Origin: Anaerolineaceae bacterium | GTDB taxonomy: Bacteria > Bacillota > Clostridia > Lachnospirales > Lachnospiraceae | NCBI GenBank assembly: GCA_004294845.1 | Contig: SHOH01000009.1 | Location: 1-38,770, forward strand | Length of the DNA stretch: 38,770 nt | Reading direction: 5' to 3' | Shown: in pieces, positions 29,995-38,770 of the stretch | Layout of the letters: each line of letters begins with the position of its first letter | Position numbering within the stretch: position 1 is the first letter of the stretch | The notes under the pieces: model-generated | What the model was told of the DNA's origin: nothing | Databases searched by the model: none | What the model saw: the letters and a program-made list of their open reading frames with translations, nothing else | Position numbers and translations under genes: made by a program

Positions 29995-30073
29995 TCTTAT
30001 ACCCCATTTCATATTATATTATCATTCTGTTATTATTGTAACAACTTACTAAATCATTTACAATAAGATTATC

Positions 30074-30122
30074 CAAAAAAGCGGTATGTCGGAAATTCCT
30101 ACTATTCTGACTACCGCTTTTT
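30074..30122. terminator. Intrinsic terminator at the end of the FHA/Tad gene cluster
   Basis: AAAAAAGCGGTA...TACCGCTTTTTT arms with an inner GTCGGAA/TTCTGAC pairing. Confidence 0.75.
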
Positions 30123-31483
30123 TATCTTATATGAAATGTATACTTAATTCCCGCTATCGCCATTTTATCTTCATTAACTATCTCATGTCTTTGATAGCAG
30201 GGTAATAGCTTGTCATTTAGTGTTGTACCGTTTGTAGTGTTTAAATCGGTTATAAAATATCTTTCCTCTTCCTTTGTTACCTTAACATGATATCTGCTAA
30301 CCACATCCTTACCTAGATAGTAATCTACATTGCTTCCCTGTTTTCCAATAAGAAAGGGGAAATCACTTATCTGTATTATATCATATGTGTCCTGATCCTC
30401 AGGTTCAAAACAACAACAGAAGGATGAAGGTTTGGCATTTAATAAAACTGTCGACTCGGATAAGTCCTCAGACTGATTTGTATCCTTAGATTTATTTATT
30501 TGAAAGTCCTTTACACTTACAGCCATACTTTGTTCTGGATTATTCTCCGTTTGTGCTTTAATCTTATACTTAATTTTTGAATCATCTACTCTTGGGTCGT
30601 CAATTCTGGGGTCGATATATTCATGTTTGCTAATAATTTTTGTTAGACGATTATTCTTATTCCAGATGTACTTCATAAGATATCCGACTAGAATAAATAG
30701 GATAAAGATCAAAGCCATAAGCTTTCCATAATTTATTCTGTTTCCGATAGATGTATGTAATATTTTCAAGTTTATACTGATAGCCAGTATCATGATAGCA
30801 CCGACGATACTAGCCCCGCTAAAAATATAGGTTCTTACTGGATAATAATATGATTCCCTTTCATCGTATATCTTCTCCATCATAACCGGAATTTGCTTGT
30901 TGATTCTTGCTTCTACTATAGGAGCTTTTGCTTTGTCTCCTTTGCTTTCTCTGATTACTGATAGAAGATTGTTAAACGAAAATCCTTCTTCACGGCAGGC
31001 TGCATACAGATTATAGACATATAGCACAGCCTCCTTATCATTGTATTCCACCTTATTCATAAGGTATTCAATAAGCTTAGCCATTTGCTTTCCTATGTCT
31101 ATGTTATATCCCGGTAGATAACATATATTTGCCCGACAGGAAGCAAGCTCTATGTAGATATGCTCAGGCTCAAGTATCAGGTCGTTTTCGTTAAGTAAGT
31201 ATTCATAAGTCTGCCCTATCAAATCAGCCATACTTGTAAATAGTCTTTTTAACTGTTCATAGTTAATAGTATTCTTAACATAGATGGTATCGATGGACTG
31301 CTTGGCTGTAATATCATAATAATAGAGAACCTTATTATCGATAGTTCTTGGCTCAGGCCCTATGATGCTATCTATTGAATTTGCCTCTAACATACACACA
31401 CAATAGGCTTCATCCTTGCTATCACTTATCTTTGGTATAACTAGATAATTATGGTGAATATCCTTTTTATAACTTACGTCCAT
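30122..31483 (-). CDS. FHA domain-containing protein (N-terminal DUF6382-like, two central TM segments)
   Basis: C-terminal FHA signature FLIGKQGSNVDYYLGKDVVSRYHVKVTKEEERYFITDLNTTNGTTLNDK. Confidence 0.88.
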   Translation of the reverse strand: MDVSYKKDIHHNYLVIPKISDSKDEAYCVCMLEANSIDSIIGPEPRTIDNKVLYYYDITAKQSIDTIYVKNTINYEQLKRLFTSMADLIGQTYEYLLNENDLILEPEHIYIELASCRANICYLPGYNIDIGKQMAKLIEYLMNKVEYNDKEAVLYVYNLYAACREEGFSFNNLLSVIRESKGDKAKAPIVEARINKQIPVMMEKIYDERESYYYPVRTYIFSGASIVGAIMILAISINLKILHTSIGNRINYGKLMALIFILFILVGYLMKYIWNKNNRLTKIISKHEYIDPRIDDPRVDDSKIKYKIKAQTENNPEQSMAVSVKDFQINKSKDTNQSEDLSESTVLLNAKPSSFCCCFEPEDQDTYDIIQISDFPFLIGKQGSNVDYYLGKDVVSRYHVKVTKEEERYFITDLNTTNGTTLNDKLLPCYQRHEIVNEDKMAIAGIKYTFHIR

Positions 31484-31500
31484 AGATGGTCTCCTTTCTA

Positions 31501-32064
31501 CTATTTGGGCATAAGTTTTTCTATGCTTTCTTTTATCTTATCGAAACCCTTTATCTTTGATCCCGTATCTAATATAACTTCTGATAATCGAATTGAATTT
31601 GCAGGATAATGATATGCTGATTTAATCTCTACTAGCAAGGTCTTATCAAAAGGGATTATCCAAAGTAGTCCTTTCAAAGGAAACTGAAATTTTCCCTCCA
31701 CCTTTATAGAAAGATTTAAGATTCCCTTTGACACATGAACATCAGTAATCTTTGTGGCAATAAGACTTTTTGATAAGAGCTTAATTGTATAATCTTCTAT
31801 TTCTTTTTCTTTAGAATCAGAACTTTCAAATATCTGACTTATTAATCCCTTATTAATCTCATCATAGTTAACCTTACCTGTTCCAATATCTGTTTCATGC
31901 TTAAGATTCATAGTTGCTTTATGCAAAACTCCGTTAGTAATCCCTTGCATTTTGCAGTAATCATGAAGATAGAAGGACAGATAGATTATGAATATAATAG
32001 CAAAAATTACGATTGGCATTATAAATACAGCTTCTATAGTAAAGCTGGCTTTGATTTTATTCAA
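31501..32064 (-). CDS. TadE/TadG-like pseudopilin (TTG start)
   Basis: MNKIKASFTIEAVFIMPIVIFAIIFIIYLSFYLHDYCKMQ; TTG at 32064 with RBS AAGGAGG. Confidence 0.8.
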   Translation of the reverse strand: MNKIKASFTIEAVFIMPIVIFAIIFIIYLSFYLHDYCKMQGITNGVLHKATMNLKHETDIGTGKVNYDEINKGLISQIFESSDSKEKEIEDYTIKLLSKSLIATKITDVHVSKGILNLSIKVEGKFQFPLKGLLWIIPFDKTLLVEIKSAYHYPANSIRLSEVILDTGSKIKGFDKIKESIEKLMPK

Positions 32065-32126
32065 GGATCAATCCTCCTTATATACAAAATCTTTGTCAAT
32101 ACATAAAATGGAGGATTTCCCTCCCT

Positions 32127-32561
32127 TTAGCTCCATATGGGTATTATTAGGAAGATGTATGCAAGTAAAAGAAAGGGCATAAAAGGAATGACCTTTTTTC
32201 TGTTAGCCTTACGAAGCACCAAAAGTCCTATAGAGAATACTGCTGCGATTGCAAGAGCCAAGGCAAAAAGCTCCATATTACTCCAAAAGCCAAGACCCAT
32301 ACCGGTAGCCCCTAGCACCATGCCATCTCCGATTCCTATCTTTCCCCCTGTAGCCTTACTTAAAAGCATCACTCCCAATCCCAAAGAGAGGCCAAGTACC
32401 CTGTCTAAGACAGATAAGACAGAACAAAAGGGGATACATATGCATATAAGAAAGGCGGCAAGTAAGACAACACCCACTCTAATTTTCTTCCATCTAATAT
32501 CTTGAATAGTAACAATGATTAACAGTAATCCTATTAAACCTCTAATTATATATTCCCACAT
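32127..32561 (-). CDS. Prepilin peptidase, A24 family (TadV/CpaA-like); start may be 32606
   Basis: Catalytic-Asp regions TIQDIRWKKI and GIGDGMVLG; multi-TM; 145-159 aa. Confidence 0.82.
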   Translation of the reverse strand: MWEYIIRGLIGLLLIIVTIQDIRWKKIRVGVVLLAAFLICICIPFCSVLSVLDRVLGLSLGLGVMLLSKATGGKIGIGDGMVLGATGMGLGFWSNMELFALALAIAAVFSIGLLVLRKANRKKVIPFMPFLLLAYIFLIIPIWS

Positions 32562-32593
32562 GGCTCTCCTACTTTTATCTTTATTTTTATTTA

Positions 32594-33484
32594 TTAACCT
32601 CCACACCGTTTGCAGGGTAATTTTCCTCCAACTTCAGATAAGGGAACTTCTTTAACCGTTCTTTTTATTTTGGAGCAATTCTTATTCCTATGGTATCTGT
32701 CACCGTATAATGTAATATAATAAGTTCCTAGACCAGAATCATGGTTATTGCAGCAGGCTTCACAGGGATAATAAATCCCGCCATTTTTATTTCTCTGCCA
32801 TGTTGGCTTACCTGATATGGTCTCTATCGATAAGCTTATATGAGAGCAATTTCTCTGAAGATGATATACCGTACCGGTTTCGGTGATATATACTGTATTT
32901 TCTTCATTGTCATTCTCCTCTACAATTGCATATAGCGGAGTAAGCTGATGCCCATTCCATCCCCGAAGTCTTACCCTTTGTATCATATCCATCTCTTGAA
33001 GGCCAAAAATACTGATGGGTATTTTAATTCGGTATTTGATTACTAAATCAATATCATCATTACCCTCTAATATCTTAGAATCATCAAAGTGGATGCCGTC
33101 GTAACCACCAACAACAAACGAATGATTGATATAATCAACATTAAGCCTGCTTGCCACCACATATTTAAGAACTACATTATTAATTAAAGCATCTGCAAGC
33201 TCCTCTATTCCAGCTTGGATACCCTCTTCGAAGATAGTTGTATCTGCTTCTTTAGCATCTTCCACATCCCTGAAATCCGAATAGACATATACCGCTCTTG
33301 CCATGCTTAAACCGGATTCGGTCATTGCCCTCTGTAAGACCTCTTGAAGAGTTATTATCTGTATAAAGTAGATAAAACTAATAAAGAAGAGTAAAAAGAG
33401 AGGAAGTACCAATGAAGCCTCTACAGTTAGAGATGCTCTTATTCTTTTTCTTTTTAAATGACTTATATTTAATGTTGACTTCAT
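32594..33484 (-). CDS. TadE-like pseudopilin with two C-terminal cysteine/histidine modules
   Basis: RIRASLTVEASLVLPLFLLFFISFIYFIQI; C-terminal duplication VYITETGTVYHLQRNCSHIS...YYPCEACC and YYITLYGDRYHRNKNCSKI...LPCKRCG. Confidence 0.82.
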   Translation of the reverse strand: MKSTLNISHLKRKRIRASLTVEASLVLPLFLLFFISFIYFIQIITLQEVLQRAMTESGLSMARAVYVYSDFRDVEDAKEADTTIFEEGIQAGIEELADALINNVVLKYVVASRLNVDYINHSFVVGGYDGIHFDDSKILEGNDDIDLVIKYRIKIPISIFGLQEMDMIQRVRLRGWNGHQLTPLYAIVEENDNEENTVYITETGTVYHLQRNCSHISLSIETISGKPTWQRNKNGGIYYPCEACCNNHDSGLGTYYITLYGDRYHRNKNCSKIKRTVKEVPLSEVGGKLPCKRCGG

Positions 33485-33528
33485 AATATTACCGCTAGCC
33501 AGATATCAAATCCCAAGATGATGATTCC

Positions 33529-33646
33529 GGATGCCCGTTCTTCTAATAAACATAAAACATATCAGCAAATGATTTCTTGGAGAGAGATTTTTATTTGATT
33601 AATAGAATTTTAAGAGATGTGAAAGACTTTAGAAGAGCGGACATCC
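33529..33646. repeat. 18-bp inverted repeat (two non-identical positions) flanking an 82-nt loop in the intergenic gap of the Tad cluster
   Basis: GGATGCCCGTTCTTCTAA (33529-33546) versus TTAGAAGAGCGGACATCC (33629-33646). Confidence 0.7.
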
Positions 33647-33675
33647 CGAACCACCATAACCGAGATTTTATTATT

Positions 33676-36204
33676 TTAGTAACTGCATTCTGCTCGAACT
33701 ATAAGAGGTTTGTTAATATCAGCACCATTATATTTTTGTATAAATGAAATAGTTGTAAAAAGTGGTTTTGTTTTAAATTTAGCTTCGACCTCATATCCGA
33801 ATATAATATTTTGAAGCTTGATATTACTACCATATCGCATATTAATATTTTCCTGCATTAAGTCCATCATTCTATATGAAAGCTTTCTCTGATTGGTTAG
33901 ACATAAGAAGAGCGTCATATAATCATTATAGGAAAATCCCGCATCCTCCTTATAAGCAGCAGCCTTTTTTCTAATATTCTCTCTGGTTAGTAACAAAAGA
34001 TCTGAAAACTTAAGTTCTATCTTTTTCTTAATAATAGGTATATCCTTACCTATAAGAAGAGCACAGGTATCCACAAGAGATGAGCCCAGAGCCAATAAGA
34101 TCATTAATACACCCTGAGTTATGGCAACCAATATGGGAAGTCCGGTAAAGCCCACCAGTGTGGTAGCTATGGATTTTGCTTCCTTCCATTTTGCTTTATC
34201 TCCCAGTATGGTTGTGAAATTCAGTAGGGTTCTTATCAGAATTAGTCTTCCTATGACAGCCTCCAAATTACCCTTATCTGATGCTTTTCCGTATAGCAGA
34301 TATTCCATTTCATAGTCTAGTACTGAAGGCTTTCTTCCTTCCCTCTCATCCTCATTTACCGGAAACTTATAAAAATGATCCTTTATATATCCTTGAACCA
34401 AAATCCTTTCCAATATCTCATCTGCAGCATTGCCGATAAGTGAACCAAGGCTAGAATCACCAAAGCTAGCAAATAAGTCCTCTGTCCCTGTCTTCTTTCC
34501 TCCGATTTTCATGTTCTTTAGTAGCCTAGAAAATGAAAATCCTTCCTCATCCTCGGACAGCATATCTATAATAGAGGGAAGTAGCTCAGATGATATTTCC
34601 TTTTCGGATATGGTCTTAGGATCAATTACCAGGCTTGTAATTCCCGCTTTAATTAGGTCTTTCATACCGTCTAAGTAATCCGGAGAATCCTCTTTCTCTA
34701 ATACCAGTGTACTGTAATTAATGTTAAGACCCTCTGTATCGTAAGTTGATAGTTTTTGACTTGCTCCCTTATAGGCCTCTCTAGCTCCTCTATAATCCTC
34801 GGACAATATAAATGCATTACCATTGTTAAGGCTATCCATACATGAGACAAGTATATTATAGTCTTGGATTAATATTTCTTTCATACGTATAAAATCATAG
34901 CCCTTACTGTTATCTATCTGATACCTTTTTAATTCATTTAGTCCTTCCTCCAGACTGTTATAGATTTCTGTATCTAATACTTCCTTCTCCTTATTAAGAT
35001 TGCTCTCATAGGATTTGATAAGCGGTTCTTGCTCATTTGCAGTTATAATAATTCGCTCCAGCTCTGATATTGCTTGTTCAGATGCTACAAGGCTTCCAAA
35101 AGTCAGATCGTATATATCATTTCCCTTTGACGTGATGGTATTTATGCAATTCATTTGCTCTCTTCTATTAGCGTCAATAGTCTCACGAATTGAATCTTCC
35201 TCATTCTCAAACTCAGATATTTTATCCTCTGCCTCATGGATGTTTGTCTCTATGGTCTCTTTATAGGTATTGTCAGCATCCTTACTGTTAGCTAATGTCT
35301 CTTCTAGCTCTTCTAAGGCTGATTTTTCATCCTCAAGTTTTCCTTGAACCATCTCAAGATTAGTCTCTAATAATTCTTTAGATCTGATAGCCTCGTCCAA
35401 CCTTTCAAAGCTATTACTAATATCCTTAAAAGCTTCAGAAGGATCTATGTATTGCTCTTCTAGGGCTAGAAATACCGCCTCATTGTTTATGCCTGTACTT
35501 TCCATAGTTGGGATCCCGTATAGGATTTTCTTTGTAAAGCATGGCTCAGTCTTTAATTTTCCACCCTTTTCCTTAAGGATGCCCTTTCGTCCGGTAGATA
35601 CTCCGTCTATGTATTTCATAAGGGCAAGAATTCCTTCATCTATAGCGACCAATTCTTCCTCAAGTCTAACCTTTTCTTCATATAAAACACTGACTTTTTT
35701 GGGTTGCTCAAGGAGTGATGCCTTATCCAGAAAATACTCTACCAAATCTCCCACTGACCGATACTTCATATATTCGGTCACTTCGTGAATAAACACTTGC
35801 CCTTGGTGATCTACAAGACTTGTACTATTTAATAGCTCGACTGATTCCAGTGAATTAGAATATAGGTTAATCCTATTAATAGCCCCATTAATACCATTAG
35901 CTGGATTCAGGGTGTATGATATATAGTCTTGCATTCTCTCAGATATTTCATCATAATCACAATAAACATCATCGTAGGAGGAATCCAGCCCTAACAAATG
36001 GTATTCCTCCATAAGAGGCCCATAAAACCCCGCTAAAATTGAATCCATGGAGGTAGTCAAAGCCCGTTCTGCAAAAATCATGGCTGTTGTTTGTCTTGCT
36101 CCTTCAATAACTGTCATAACAAGTGATAGAATTAGGAGTAAAACTAAGCTTAGAAAAACGGTAATAGATGCTTCTTGACTTTTGTGTTTTATAAATCTTT
36201 TCAT
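33676..36204 (-). CDS. DUF5702-like TadG-type large pilus-locus protein with coiled-coil region
   Basis: MKRFIKHKSQEASITVFLSLVLLLILSLVMTVIEGARQTTAMIFAERALTTSMDSILAGFYGPLMEEYHLLGLD; long Glu/Lys-rich heptad-like segment. Confidence 0.85.
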   Translation of the reverse strand: MKRFIKHKSQEASITVFLSLVLLLILSLVMTVIEGARQTTAMIFAERALTTSMDSILAGFYGPLMEEYHLLGLDSSYDDVYCDYDEISERMQDYISYTLNPANGINGAINRINLYSNSLESVELLNSTSLVDHQGQVFIHEVTEYMKYRSVGDLVEYFLDKASLLEQPKKVSVLYEEKVRLEEELVAIDEGILALMKYIDGVSTGRKGILKEKGGKLKTEPCFTKKILYGIPTMESTGINNEAVFLALEEQYIDPSEAFKDISNSFERLDEAIRSKELLETNLEMVQGKLEDEKSALEELEETLANSKDADNTYKETIETNIHEAEDKISEFENEEDSIRETIDANRREQMNCINTITSKGNDIYDLTFGSLVASEQAISELERIIITANEQEPLIKSYESNLNKEKEVLDTEIYNSLEEGLNELKRYQIDNSKGYDFIRMKEILIQDYNILVSCMDSLNNGNAFILSEDYRGAREAYKGASQKLSTYDTEGLNINYSTLVLEKEDSPDYLDGMKDLIKAGITSLVIDPKTISEKEISSELLPSIIDMLSEDEEGFSFSRLLKNMKIGGKKTGTEDLFASFGDSSLGSLIGNAADEILERILVQGYIKDHFYKFPVNEDEREGRKPSVLDYEMEYLLYGKASDKGNLEAVIGRLILIRTLLNFTTILGDKAKWKEAKSIATTLVGFTGLPILVAITQGVLMILLALGSSLVDTCALLIGKDIPIIKKKIELKFSDLLLLTRENIRKKAAAYKEDAGFSYNDYMTLFLCLTNQRKLSYRMMDLMQENINMRYGSNIKLQNIIFGYEVEAKFKTKPLFTTISFIQKYNGADINKPLIVRAECSY

Positions 36205-36217
36205 TATAGTGACCCTC

Positions 36218-36415
36218 TTATGAAGTGCCTAGTGTATCAATCTGGTCATTAATACTATCAAACACACTGTTAATAATACCTGTTATTTGATCTTGAAAGA
36301 GAACCACCAAGAGAATTAATACCAAGAGAATCAGTATGATTTCTACGACACCGATTCCTTCCACCTCTGCCTTCACTAATTTTTTTATTTTATTCTTCAT
36401 TTTTTCTCTGTCCAT
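36218..36415 (-). CDS. Flp1-like type IVb pilin
   Basis: 65 aa; KKLVKAEVEGIGVVEIILILLVLILLVVLFQDQITGIINSVFDSI, a short pilin-type helix in a Tad locus. Confidence 0.85.
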   Translation of the reverse strand: MDREKMKNKIKKLVKAEVEGIGVVEIILILLVLILLVVLFQDQITGIINSVFDSINDQIDTLGTS

Positions 36416-36488
36416 ATGGGCAGCTTTCCTTTCTTATAATTTGTAAGTATAAAAATTTATAATGAAATTAAGTCCTAGATAATTGTGT

Positions 36489-37979
36489 TTAAATTTGAAA
36501 AGATATAAATGCTGGCATCAATATTATTATTAAGACAATCAGAAGCAGTATCATCATTGGACCTAAAAGCTTTGTAGAGGCCTCCTCACCAAGCCGTTTG
36601 GTGGTTTCCTTACGTTCCTGGAAGGCTTCAGCTGCCTCCCGCTTTAATAAGTCTATCATGCTCTTATTTCCCTTTTTAAGATTTTGTACCAGAATTGAAC
36701 TAAGTTTCATAAAGGGCATCAGCCCTATTCTGATTCCAAACTGCTCATAAGCATTTACCTCTGATACTCCAAGCTTTAACTCATGTAAGGTCAAGCGCAT
36801 TTCTTCATAAGCATATCGTCTTTGTCCACCGAATAATTTGATATTCTCATTATAATCCTCAACGACTTTGTTCCAAGCCTGTCTAATGGTCATTCCCGCA
36901 TTAACCAGTAGGTTGAATTTGTTAATAATCTCTGGATAGTCTAAAAGCATTTGGTTATTTCTTAGCTTCATTTTGTTATCTAATGTCCTGTCCATAAGAA
37001 CCCATAGGATAAGAGAACCGACTATGCCTAATATAAGAACTGAAAAGGCAGGATTATTATCAGGTATCTGCCATGTAAGAATATAGTCTCCTATCTTTTG
37101 GGGGAGCCTCCATTCTCTAGACTTTTCTGTTTCTTTGTCACTTATATCAAGGATGTTTTGAAGCTCCTTATAAAGTAATTCTTTATGGTCTGATTTTACA
37201 GGCCATAGGGTCAAAGGTATTGTGTGTTCCACCCTTTTATCTTCATATTTAAGAATGGCTCTTATTAAGGTGTCGGTGCCCTGATCACTTATATCCTCGT
37301 TCATAAGTTTTCCGTTACTAGAAATAAGCCGATAATTTTGAGGAACCCATTCTATAACTATACTTGTGTCGGGTATTTTTTTGATGAGATTTAAGTCTCT
37401 ATCTACATGTTTTAAATCTTGGTTTTCTCCCAACAGCTCCTGCTCGAGATAGGTAATGGCTTTATCTAATACCTCCTCCCACTCCCGGTCACTATATATT
37501 CGCTCCCTATTCTGAATAGATATTTCATCCTCATATACATCTTCTATATCAGTTTCATTTTCCATCCGAAATCGTAGACTTAGATTCTTGTCACCTTCGC
37601 CTACCTCAGGTCTTATAAGAATATCTTCAAAGATCTGTGGTTTATTTATGGATGTTTGAAGGGATGTTATCATGGAAATGCATGAGAAAGCGAATATAAT
37701 AAATAGAAACAAGGAGGTTTTTTGAAACCAATAGAGTTTTATTTGAAAATCATGATGATCGGTAATATATAGAGCACGAATTTTTCTTGATATATCGATT
37801 TTATTTACTAGTTTCTTCTCAAGTCCTGTCTTTGCCAGAAAAAGTCCTGCCATTGGATACAGAAAATACAGCTTATGCTTTTTTCTGTCGATAGTTGATA
37901 GCATATTATCTGTATACTTTAACGACTTTATATAAAGAAATAGCAGAAATATTATTATTATGATGTTTGCATATAACAT
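36489..37979 (-). CDS. tadC: TadC-like type II secretion system F-domain protein with a large inserted extracytoplasmic domain
   Basis: C-terminal T2SSF domain (LLDYPEIINKFNLLVNAGMTIRQAWNKV...RRYAYEEMRLTLHELKLGVSEVNAYEQFGIRIGLMPFMKLSSILVQNLKKG); ~200-aa insert between TM segments. Confidence 0.82.
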   Translation of the reverse strand: MLYANIIIIIFLLFLYIKSLKYTDNMLSTIDRKKHKLYFLYPMAGLFLAKTGLEKKLVNKIDISRKIRALYITDHHDFQIKLYWFQKTSLFLFIIFAFSCISMITSLQTSINKPQIFEDILIRPEVGEGDKNLSLRFRMENETDIEDVYEDEISIQNRERIYSDREWEEVLDKAITYLEQELLGENQDLKHVDRDLNLIKKIPDTSIVIEWVPQNYRLISSNGKLMNEDISDQGTDTLIRAILKYEDKRVEHTIPLTLWPVKSDHKELLYKELQNILDISDKETEKSREWRLPQKIGDYILTWQIPDNNPAFSVLILGIVGSLILWVLMDRTLDNKMKLRNNQMLLDYPEIINKFNLLVNAGMTIRQAWNKVVEDYNENIKLFGGQRRYAYEEMRLTLHELKLGVSEVNAYEQFGIRIGLMPFMKLSSILVQNLKKGNKSMIDLLKREAAEAFQERKETTKRLGEEASTKLLGPMMILLLIVLIIILMPAFISFQI

Positions 37980-37990
37980 AATTATCTTCC

Positions 37991-38734
37991 TTATGGTTCA
38001 ATAGTAATAATATTATCGATAACCCGATACGTGAATAGGTAGACTATAAGTAGAATTGTCATAACAAGAATTCCAAATAAATTATGATATAAGGGTTTCA
38101 AAAAGCCAGGAGATGACAGGGTAAGATAGCATAATATACCCGCCGGTACAATCTTCATTATGGTTGCTTCAAATTTCTTAGCGGCGATTACGGTCATAAT
38201 CTCTCGCTTTACCTCTAGCTTATCACTGATTATTCCTCCGGTGGTTTTAATGATATGTATTATATCTCCTCCGGTTCGTTTGGCTGTGGCAAAAACCTCA
38301 GCAAAGCTAATGATATCCTCCACATGGCTACGCTCACCAAAATCATGCAGAGCCTTTTCCACTGTGATATTCATCTGTGTTCTGTTTACAAGGTAGGTGA
38401 ATTCCTTAATAATCATTGCCCCCTCAGGATATATTCGTTTTAAATCCTTAATAGCCTCTACAAATGCATGCTCAGCGCTATAGCCGGCACTTAGAGCCGC
38501 TGACAGGCTGTTAATAGCATCTCTGAACTCAAGATTTAATCTCCATTTTCTCTTTTGTATCAACTCTTTCTTTTTCTTATTGTAATATAAAAGGATTAAT
38601 GGACTTAGTATGATTATGCCGAACATGCTTTTATAAAACAGGCTTCCTAAAGCTAATACAAGTATAAATCCTTCAGAGATATATCTGAAGTTTTCCCGAA
38701 TAGAAAAATGATAAATATTATAATTATCAACCAT
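37991..38734 (-). CDS. tadB: TadB-like type II secretion system F-domain protein
   Basis: FRDAINSLSAALSAGYSAEHAFVEAIKDLKRIYPEGAMIIKEFTYLVNRTQMNITVEKALHDFGERSHVEDIISFAEVFATAKRTGGDIIHII; upstream RBS AAAGGAT. Confidence 0.85.
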   Translation of the reverse strand: MVDNYNIYHFSIRENFRYISEGFILVLALGSLFYKSMFGIIILSPLILLYYNKKKKELIQKRKWRLNLEFRDAINSLSAALSAGYSAEHAFVEAIKDLKRIYPEGAMIIKEFTYLVNRTQMNITVEKALHDFGERSHVEDIISFAEVFATAKRTGGDIIHIIKTTGGIISDKLEVKREIMTVIAAKKFEATIMKIVPAGILCYLTLSSPGFLKPLYHNLFGILVMTILLIVYLFTYRVIDNIITIEP

Positions 38735-38770
38735 ATGTAATCCTTTCTGTTGATATAAAATGCGGACTAA

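Overview
The window looks like a low-GC Firmicutes chromosome, probably Clostridia/Lachnospiraceae-like and spore-forming (inferred from gene content only). From left to right it contains: (1) two secreted, Pmp/β-helix-like repeat proteins on the minus strand. One is ~2,090 aa and complete. The other is a ≥1,056-codon paralogue that runs off the left edge and is missing from the ORF track because its stop lies outside the window. A GyrI-like effector-binding protein sits between them. (2) A compact two-gene unit, a PLD–SF2 helicase–DUF3427-like protein plus a NUDIX hydrolase, with a readable promoter, a terminator and an orphan dyad at its edge. This is the best candidate here for an under-described, defence-like system. 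(3) Flavodoxin, MFS and SpoIID genes. An isolated hairpin between the flavodoxin and MFS genes resembles the right end / ωRNA 3' end of an IS200/IS605-type (TnpB) element. (4) A MoxR–DUF58–transglutaminase operon and a class-C β-lactamase-fold hydrolase. (5) A TSCPD protein translationally coupled to murG, preceded by a long imperfect palindrome. (6) Housekeeping genes: HIT, an orphan histidine kinase, a flavodoxin–SCP2 fusion, rhomboid and glpK. (7) The distal part of a Tad/Flp (type IVb) pilus locus with some unusual domain additions, ending at the right edge. No tRNA, rRNA, CRISPR array or intact mobile element was recognised. All family calls come from reading motifs by eye; no database search was run.
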